Translations under genes and position numbers: made by a program
Assembly: GCA_964523875.1 (NCBI GenBank)
Contig: CAZGAS010000044.1
Location: 1-10,811, forward strand
From: JAUVHV01 sp964523875
GTDB taxonomy: Bacteria > Omnitrophota > Gorgyraeia > JABMRG01
Length of the DNA: 10,811 nt
Direction of reading: 5' to 3'
The notes under the pieces: model-generated
The model's database searches: none
Seen by the model: only the letters and a program-made list of their open reading frames with translations
Told to the model about the DNA's origin: nothing
In this document: one piece after another, positions 5,910 to 10,811 of the stretch
How positions within the stretch are numbered: the stretch's first letter is position 1
Layout: each line of letters begins with the position of its first letter

Positions 5910-6128
5910 ATGTGTTGGTCGGTTCCCGGTAAGATATTAGATATAAAGAAGAATATAGCCACAGTGGAGATATCAGGCTTAAAAAAGGATGTTGGCCTTG
6001 ATATTATTGATGACCCAAAGGTTGGTGAGTATGTTATTGTACACGCCGGTTACGCTATACAGAAAGTAGATGAAGAGAGCGCGAACTTTACAATAGATTT
6101 TTTTAAAGGAAAGCATAATAATGCTTAA
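5910..6128 (+). CDS. hypC: [NiFe] hydrogenase maturation chaperone HypC
   Basis: This 72-residue chaperone carries the Fe(CN)2CO unit together with HypD and delivers it to the hydrogenase large subunit. It begins MCWSVPGKI, where Cys2 is the essential iron ligand once Met1 is removed; most relatives read MCLAVPGKI. The conserved histidine segment VHAGYAIQKV includes H45. The last eight bases overlap hypD, consistent with translational coupling to its partner. A weak AAGG lies ten bases before the ATG. Confidence 0.95.
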   Translation: MCWSVPGKILDIKKNIATVEISGLKKDVGLDIIDDPKVGEYVIVHAGYAIQKVDEESANFTIDFFKGKHNNA

Positions 6129-7209
6129 GTTTATTGACGAATATAGAGACAAGGGCCTTTGTATGGATATAGCTGAAAAGATAAGAGCGATATCCAAAAG
6201 AAAGATAAAGATAATGGAGGTATGTGGCGGTCATACAATGGCTATCCGCAAAAACGGTATACATAAAATCATTGGTGAGAATATAAAGCTTATATCAGGG
6301 CCTGGATGCCCTGTATGCGTTACTTCAATAGAAGATATAGATTCGATTTTAGCCCTTTCAAGGATTAAGGGCCTGGTAATATGTACGTTTGGGGATATTT
6401 TTAATGTACCCGGAACAAAAGGTGCGACCCTTGCCAAGCAAAGGGCACAAGGAGCTGATGTCAGGATTGTCTATTCTGCGAAAGATGTTGTTGAGTTTGC
6501 AGGGTCGGAAAGAGATAAGAATTTCGTATTTATAAGTATCGGGTTTGAAACGACAGCACCAACCGCGGCCGCGGCTATTCTCCAAGCAGCTGAGGAGGAT
6601 TTAAATAATTTTTATATACTATCTTTAAACAAGACCATGCCGCAAGCGCTTAAAGCGATATTGGAAGATAACAGAGCTGATATAGATGGACTTATTTGCC
6701 CCGGACATGTTAGCACGATAGCGGGTATAGATATGTATAATTTTATAGTAGATAAATTGCGCATACCCTGTTCTGTAACGGGTTTTGAACCAACGGATAT
6801 ACTCACAAGCATATACATACTAACAGAACTTGTTGAGAAAAACCAAGCCAAACTGGTAAACGCGTACAAGAGGGCCGTTAGAAAGCACGGTAACGAAAAG
6901 GCTCTAAGTATTATGGATAGAGTCTTTAAGGCATCTGACACGCAGTGGCGCGGTTTAGGTAACATACCTGGTAGTGGCCTTTTACTTAAGGATGAGTATC
7001 TAAGGTTTGATGTGTTACATACATTTAAAGTAGATAAGGTCGCCTCGATACCAGAGAACGAGTGTATATGCGGTGATATATTAAGAGGCGCTAAGATACC
7101 AAGTGAGTGTAGACTCTTTAGGAATATCTGTACTCCCTCTAACCCGAGAGGCGCGTGCATGGTTTCGAGCGAGGGAAGTTGCGCGGCAGCTTATAGGTAT
7201 GGTGACTAG
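6121..7209 (+). CDS. hypD: [NiFe] hydrogenase maturation scaffold HypD
   Basis: This 362-residue scaffold assembles the Fe(CN)2CO group with HypC. Signature motifs are complete: CGGHT (35-39), GPGCPVC (60-66, with C63 and C66), FGD, GFETTAP, PGHVS and GFEP. The C-terminal cysteine region (CICGDI...ECRLF...NICTP...GACMVSSEGSC) binds the [4Fe-4S] cluster. The start at 6121 is supported by the family-typical opening LKFIDEYRD and by AAAGGA (6105-6110). The gene overlaps hypC and sits two bases before hypE, so the CN-/CO assembly proteins are made together. Confidence 0.96.
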   Translation: MLKFIDEYRDKGLCMDIAEKIRAISKRKIKIMEVCGGHTMAIRKNGIHKIIGENIKLISGPGCPVCVTSIEDIDSILALSRIKGLVICTFGDIFNVPGTKGATLAKQRAQGADVRIVYSAKDVVEFAGSERDKNFVFISIGFETTAPTAAAAILQAAEEDLNNFYILSLNKTMPQALKAILEDNRADIDGLICPGHVSTIAGIDMYNFIVDKLRIPCSVTGFEPTDILTSIYILTELVEKNQAKLVNAYKRAVRKHGNEKALSIMDRVFKASDTQWRGLGNIPGSGLLLKDEYLRFDVLHTFKVDKVASIPENECICGDILRGAKIPSECRLFRNICTPSNPRGACMVSSEGSCAAAYRYGD

Positions 7210-7211
7210 TT

Positions 7212-8216
7212 ATGTCTAAAATAACATTGGCACATGGAAGTGGCGGAAGACTAACACAGGAGCTTATAGAGAATATTTTTTTTAAGCATCTTGGCAATAA
7301 ATTTTTGAACAAGAATGACGATTCCGCTATATTGCCCAAGGAGGTCGCTAATATAGCGTTTACAACAGATTCTTTTGTTATAAAGCCGTTCTTTTTTCCG
7401 GGAGGGGATATAGGCAAGCTCTCTATATGCGGTACGGTTAATGACCTGGCTGTAAACGGCGCTACGCCTAAATATATAGGGTGTGGGTTTATACTTGAAG
7501 AAGGCCTTGACATGGAAGACCTTGTAAAAATAGTTGAGTCCATGGCGCACTGGGCAAAAGTTGCCGGGGTTGATATAGTATGCGGAGATACAAAGGTTGT
7601 TGAGAAAAATAGCGCCGATAGCATATTTATTAATACATCAGGTATAGGGTTTTTAAGAGATGGCCTTGATTTAGGCATAGGCAATATATCTGTTGGTGAT
7701 AGGATTATAGTTACAGGTAATATTGCGGACCACGGAATAGCCCTTTTAAGCAAGCGTGAAGTGTTTGATTTTGAAAGTGAGTCTTTGAGTGATTGCGCGC
7801 CGCTTAACCATATGCTTACGGCTCTTACAGATAGTGTAAAAGGAATAAGGTTTATGCGTGATGCTACACGCGGAGGCGTTGCTACTACATTAAACGAGAT
7901 AGCAAAACATAACAACTTCGGCATAATGGTCGAAGAGGAGAGAGTTCCTGTATCAGACAGCGCAAGATCAGCGTGTGAATTATTGGGCCTGGATCCTATG
8001 TACATCGCTAACGAGGGCAAGGTGCTTATTGTAATTGACAAAAAGTCTGAAGCGCGGGCATTGGCTGTATTGCGTAATAACGAATACGGTAAGAATGCCG
8101 CGAGTATAGGTGAGATTACACAGGATAACCCGAATATGGTATGCCTTCGAACTCCCTTGGGCACAACGCGCATATTGGGCATGCTCACGTCAGACCCCAT
8201 ACCGCGGATATGTTGA
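7212..8216 (+). CDS. hypE: [NiFe] hydrogenase maturation protein HypE (thiocarboxamide dehydratase)
   Basis: This 334-residue PurM-like ATPase receives carbamoyl from HypF on its C-terminal cysteine and dehydrates it to a thiocyanate, the CN- donor. The N-terminus has LAHGSGGRLTQELI. The middle has KLSICGTVNDLAVNGATPK and GDTKVVEK, and later come RDATRGGVATTLNEIA and NEGK. The protein ends in PRIC, the conserved tail whose terminal Cys334 is the modified residue, so the gene is complete. It is spaced two bases after hypD and six before hypA. Its ribosome binding site is weak, as expected for a coupled gene. Confidence 0.96.
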   Translation: MSKITLAHGSGGRLTQELIENIFFKHLGNKFLNKNDDSAILPKEVANIAFTTDSFVIKPFFFPGGDIGKLSICGTVNDLAVNGATPKYIGCGFILEEGLDMEDLVKIVESMAHWAKVAGVDIVCGDTKVVEKNSADSIFINTSGIGFLRDGLDLGIGNISVGDRIIVTGNIADHGIALLSKREVFDFESESLSDCAPLNHMLTALTDSVKGIRFMRDATRGGVATTLNEIAKHNNFGIMVEEERVPVSDSARSACELLGLDPMYIANEGKVLIVIDKKSEARALAVLRNNEYGKNAASIGEITQDNPNMVCLRTPLGTTRILGMLTSDPIPRIC

Positions 8217-8222
8217 GGCGTT

Positions 8223-8561
8223 ATGCACGAGTTAATGATTACTAAAAATTTGGTTTCTTTACTTGAAGACGCGGTAAGCCCGAGTGATGTCGGCATGGTA
8301 AAGACTGTTTATCTGGAAGTAGGACGCTTGAGATATCTTGTCCCGGAGATTATGACAGCCTGTTTTACGCAGATTAAAAAAAGTGACAAGCTCAAACAGG
8401 CAAAGTTGAATCTTAAGGTATTACCTGTTAAGCTTAGGTGTTCAGATTGTGGTAAAGAGAGCGAGGCCCTGGAGAATAGTTTTCTTTGTGGGTCTTGCCA
8501 AAGCTTAAATGTTGATATTATATCAGGTAAAGAGTTTATATTAAAATCTATAGAATGGTAA
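8223..8561 (+). CDS. hypA: Hydrogenase nickel metallochaperone HypA
   Basis: This 112-residue protein helps insert nickel into the hydrogenase large subunit. It starts MHELMIT; the N-terminal amine and His2 with Glu3 form the nickel site. The zinc site is CSDC (73-76) and CGSC (89-92), correctly spaced. It starts six bases after hypE and is followed by its partner hypB 11 bases later. Confidence 0.95.
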   Translation: MHELMITKNLVSLLEDAVSPSDVGMVKTVYLEVGRLRYLVPEIMTACFTQIKKSDKLKQAKLNLKVLPVKLRCSDCGKESEALENSFLCGSCQSLNVDIISGKEFILKSIEW

Positions 8562-8572
8562 TAGGAGCGCAC

Positions 8573-9238
8573 ATGGCATTTAAAGTGATAAAGAAAAGTA
8601 TTCTAAAATCTAATGATAATACAGCTTGTGTTATAAGGGAGTCCATGAAAAAGAGCAAGACATTGATGATTAATATTATCTCTTCTCCGGGCGCGGGAAA
8701 GACTACCCTTATTGAGAAGATACCACCTATACTGAAAGACGCGGGTATAAGATTTGCCGTCTTGACAGGGGATTGTTTTACATCCAATGACGCGACTCGT
8801 ATAGATAAAACGGGCGCTGAGGTAGTCCAGATTAATACAGGTAACTCCTGTCATATTGACGCTGAGTTTATCAGAAGCGCTATTTCTGAAATTAATTTTG
8901 ATGGACTTGATCTTTTGATAGTTGAGAACGTAGGTAACCTTATCTGTCCGGCGGCATTTGATATAGGAGAAGACTGCAAAATAGTTATTCTAAGTGTTCC
9001 TGAAGGTGATGATAAACCTAAAAAATACCCATTGATATTTACTGAAAGTGAACTGGTGCTCTTAAATAAGGTAGATCTTTTAGGGTACCTGCCCTTTGAC
9101 AGGGATGAATGCGTAAAAAATATAAAAGGTGTAAATTCAAAGGTTCCTATAATAGAGCTATCATCCCTCAAGGGTGATGGCATTGACGCGTTTATAGGGT
9201 GGTTAATTAATAGGATTAAGATAAAAAAGGAGAGATAA
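8573..9238 (+). CDS. hypB: Hydrogenase nickel incorporation GTPase HypB
   Basis: This 221-residue SIMIBI-class GTPase works with HypA to load nickel. It has the P-loop SPGAGKTT (38-45) and NKVD (165-168) for guanine recognition. The dimer-interface metal site is C93-H94 (NSCHIDAEF) with C125 in ENVGNLICP. It lacks the N-terminal CxxCGC high-affinity nickel motif of the E. coli protein and has no His-rich stretch, so it is the minimal type. The start at 8573 is preferred over an in-frame ATG at 8555. The latter lies inside hypA without a ribosome binding site, whereas AGGAG (8562-8566) fits 8573 and the family normally begins near this lysine-rich helix. Confidence 0.95.
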   Translation: MAFKVIKKSILKSNDNTACVIRESMKKSKTLMINIISSPGAGKTTLIEKIPPILKDAGIRFAVLTGDCFTSNDATRIDKTGAEVVQINTGNSCHIDAEFIRSAISEINFDGLDLLIVENVGNLICPAAFDIGEDCKIVILSVPEGDDKPKKYPLIFTESELVLLNKVDLLGYLPFDRDECVKNIKGVNSKVPIIELSSLKGDGIDAFIGWLINRIKIKKER

Positions 9239-9241
9239 CAT

Positions 9242-10300
9242 ATGCGATATGGTTATCTAAAAAAAGCGGATTTTAAAAAGTTTGTAGATGGGCTTATCAA
9301 AAAGCAGAAGGTGGTCGCGCCTGTAAAGAAGGAGAACCAGTTTGTTTTTGCCCAGGTGGAGGACGCTAGCCAGGTAAGCCTTGATTATATACCGACTATA
9401 CTGCCGCCTAAAAAATATTTTATGCCACAAAATCAGAAACTTGGCAGTTTCAATATGGGCGACGCTAAGCTGAGCGATACCCAGGTTGATGTGGAGCCTT
9501 TGATATTATTCGGTGTTCGCACATGCGATATAGAGGGGATAGAATGCCTTGATGTAGCACTCAATGATAACCCACCGGATCCATATTTCGCCAGGAAGAA
9601 GAAGAGTATCATTATAATAGGTTATGAGTGCATGAAGCCCTGCGATGAGCACGCGACATGTGCTGACATGGATACACACATTCCCAAAGCGGGATACGAT
9701 ATCATGCTTACAGACGCCGGGGATAAATATATTGTGCATGTCAACTCGATAGCCGGAGATAAACTGATAGGCAGAAGCCCATTATTTGATAAGACTACAG
9801 CTGAGATCGAGGGTAAGATAAAAGCGGAGCTTAAAGACTTGCAGGACGCCAAACTTAAAAATTTTGATAACAAACTTGACGCGGGATACAAAGAACTCAG
9901 GAGTGTCTTTAAGGATTCGTATTCCAGCAAGTTTTGGCAGGAGAATGTGGGAAAGCGCTGCCTCTCATGCGGAAATTGTACAGCTGTTTGTCCTACATGT
10001 TACTGTTTTGATATATATGATACAGTCTCCCTAGATGTTACCAAAGGCGAGAGAAGCAGGGTATGGGATTCCTGCCAGCTTGATGAATTTGCTGAGGTAG
10101 CGGGGGGCGAGAGTTTTCGCGAGGAACGTTCAGCGAGACAGAGGCACAGATATCACAGGAAGTTTGATTATTCCGTAAAAAAGTATAATAAGTTTTTCTG
10201 CGTAGGTTGTGGAAGGTGCACAAGAACATGCATGGCAAAGATAAGTTTGATAGAGACTGTAAATGAGCTTACAAAGGAGCATAGAGATGCAAAAAAATAA
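9242..10300 (+). CDS. hydB: Hydrogenase beta subunit, 4Fe-4S protein (group 3b / sulfhydrogenase HydB)
   Basis: This 352-residue iron-sulfur subunit is an electron-transfer part of cytosolic group 3b hydrogenases (HydB/ShyB). The N-terminal half has the family segment FGVRTCD (90-96). The C-terminal half has two [4Fe-4S] motifs: CLSCGNCTAVC (240-250) followed by PTCYCFD, and CVGCGRCTRTC (320-330). The second cluster reads CMAKI where ferredoxins usually have CP. A further cysteine group, C130, C134 and C140, lies in GYECMKPCDEHATCADM, where better-known relatives read CTEP...CFC. AAGGAGAG (9227-9234) precedes the ATG. It follows hypB by three bases and overlaps hydG by 14. Related subunits occur in other reductases, but the hyp neighbours and the following gene support a hydrogenase. 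Confidence 0.88.
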   Translation: MRYGYLKKADFKKFVDGLIKKQKVVAPVKKENQFVFAQVEDASQVSLDYIPTILPPKKYFMPQNQKLGSFNMGDAKLSDTQVDVEPLILFGVRTCDIEGIECLDVALNDNPPDPYFARKKKSIIIIGYECMKPCDEHATCADMDTHIPKAGYDIMLTDAGDKYIVHVNSIAGDKLIGRSPLFDKTTAEIEGKIKAELKDLQDAKLKNFDNKLDAGYKELRSVFKDSYSSKFWQENVGKRCLSCGNCTAVCPTCYCFDIYDTVSLDVTKGERSRVWDSCQLDEFAEVAGGESFREERSARQRHRYHRKFDYSVKKYNKFFCVGCGRCTRTCMAKISLIETVNELTKEHRDAKK

Positions 10301-10811
10301 CTCAAACGATTGTACGTGTAATACATCCGTAGATATTGAGCCTGTATATTCGCATCGTGTTGGTAAGATTGTCAAGGCAAAGCAACTAACAGAGAACGAA
10401 AAATTTTTTGAGATAAAACTAGAAGATGGCAACCCGCTTGGGCACCAGCCCGGACAATTTGCCCAGTTCTCAATATTAGGTATAGGAGAGGCTCCTATAT
10501 CTATATCTTCATCCCCTACCAAAGAGGAGAGGGACCACTTCGAGATATGCGTGCGTAACGCTGGGACGTTTACAAACGCCCTGCACAAACTTGACGCGGG
10601 CGATAAGATTGGTGTAAGAGGCCCTTTTGGAAAAGGCTTTCCCATAGAAGAGCTGAAGGGAAATGACCTGTTATTTGTAGCGGGAGGCCTTGGCATAGTC
10701 CCTCTCCGCTCATTGATAAATTTTGTTATTGATAGAAGAAGAGATTTTGGTAAAGTGACAGTACTTCTAGGATGTAAGGCCCCGAAGGACAGGCTATTCA
10801 CAGAAGAGGTC
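10287..10811 (+). CDS. hydG: Hydrogenase gamma subunit, FAD/NAD(P)-binding (HydG/ShyC), 3' truncated by window
   Basis: The first 175 codons are present, and the frame is open at the window edge. It is a ferredoxin-NADP reductase-fold protein that passes electrons between the hydrogenase and NAD(P)H. The FAD domain has PGQF (55-58) and APISISSSPT (69-78), the family's version of the flavin motif. GPFGKGFP (112-119) follows, then the nucleotide loop VAGGLGIVPLRSL (131-143). A short N-terminal extension holds C9 and C11. The C-terminal iron-sulfur cysteines expected for the family lie beyond the edge. The start follows AAGGAG and lies inside the end of hydB. Group 3b operons normally continue with the delta (small) and alpha (large) subunits. 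Dihydroorotate dehydrogenase electron-transfer subunit PyrK is a related fold but does not fit the context. Confidence 0.88.
   Translation, partial: MQKNNSNDCTCNTSVDIEPVYSHRVGKIVKAKQLTENEKFFEIKLEDGNPLGHQPGQFAQFSILGIGEAPISISSSPTKEERDHFEICVRNAGTFTNALHKLDAGDKIGVRGPFGKGFPIEELKGNDLLFVAGGLGIVPLRSLINFVIDRRRDFGKVTVLLGCKAPKDRLFTEEV

Noticed and set aside
7139..8296. Long minus-strand open frame (385 codons) opposite hypE
   Set aside because: It is an antisense shadow of hypE, whose family motifs and C-terminal PRIC are unmistakable. The antisense translation is rich in Ser, Leu and Pro with no recognisable motif, and no ribosome binding site was seen.
8555..8572. Longer HypB start
   Set aside because: The ATG lies inside the last codons of hypA with no ribosome binding site. 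AGGAG supports the start at 8573.
10130..10801. Minus-strand open frame (223 codons) across hydB and hydG
   Set aside because: It lies opposite two genes with clear flavin and iron-sulfur motifs. Its composition is that of an antisense frame.
1..10811. CRISPR arrays, insertion sequences, tRNA or rRNA genes, phage genes
   Set aside because: I saw no regularly spaced repeats, transposase motifs, terminal inverted repeats or cloverleaf-like sequence anywhere in the window.

Overview
The window looks like the chromosome of an anaerobic, fermentative, hydrogen-metabolising bacterium. The evidence is a complete [NiFe]-hydrogenase maturation set, the first two structural genes of a cytosolic group 3b-type (sulfhydrogenase-like) hydrogenase, L-lactate dehydrogenase, the NADH sensor Rex, and a set of oxygen-defence genes typical of anaerobes (desulforedoxin, a diiron ferritin-like protein, a glutaredoxin-like protein with a flavin reductase). 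The DNA is AT-leaning with heavy ATA (Ile) and AGA/AGG (Arg) use. TGA is used as an ordinary stop codon. Gene content and style remind me of uncultured PVC-related lineages such as Omnitrophota, but that is a low-confidence guess; no marker gene is present. All real genes are on the + strand.

Region 1 (1-3927) is a tight run of genes: the 3' end of a HAD phosphatase, ldh, a 41-residue desulforedoxin, a rubrerythrin-like diiron protein, a glutaredoxin-like protein overlapping a thioredoxin-reductase/AhpF-like flavoprotein, an Ogg2-type 8-oxoguanine DNA glycosylase/lyase, and a small zinc-ribbon-like gene interrupted by an in-frame TGA. The theme is disposal of oxygen and peroxide, repair of oxidised DNA, and NADH balance. 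Two activities that are often single fused proteins appear here as adjacent separate genes: rubredoxin-like centre plus diiron domain, and glutaredoxin-fold domain plus flavin reductase.

Region 2 (3928-4161) is the only sizeable non-coding stretch. It carries a near-consensus sigma70-type promoter (TTGACA, 17 bases, TATTAT), followed by two GTGAAAAA repeats 21 bases apart that resemble Rex half-sites.

Region 3 (4162-10811) is one probable operon: rex, a stand-alone Kae1-like half of hypF, hypC, hypD, hypE, hypA, hypB, hydB and hydG, running off the 3' edge. The delta (small) and alpha (large) hydrogenase subunits are expected just beyond the window. Gaps are 0-11 bases, with overlaps at hypC/hypD and hydB/hydG. 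The likely logic is that Rex senses a high NADH/NAD+ ratio and releases the promoter. The Hyp proteins then build the Ni-Fe(CN)2CO site, and the hydrogenase disposes of reductant as H2. The clearest anomalies are the missing N-terminal half of HypF, the TGA inside the zinc-ribbon gene, the separated redox domains, and a strong preference for GAC-GCN at Asp-Ala codon pairs.
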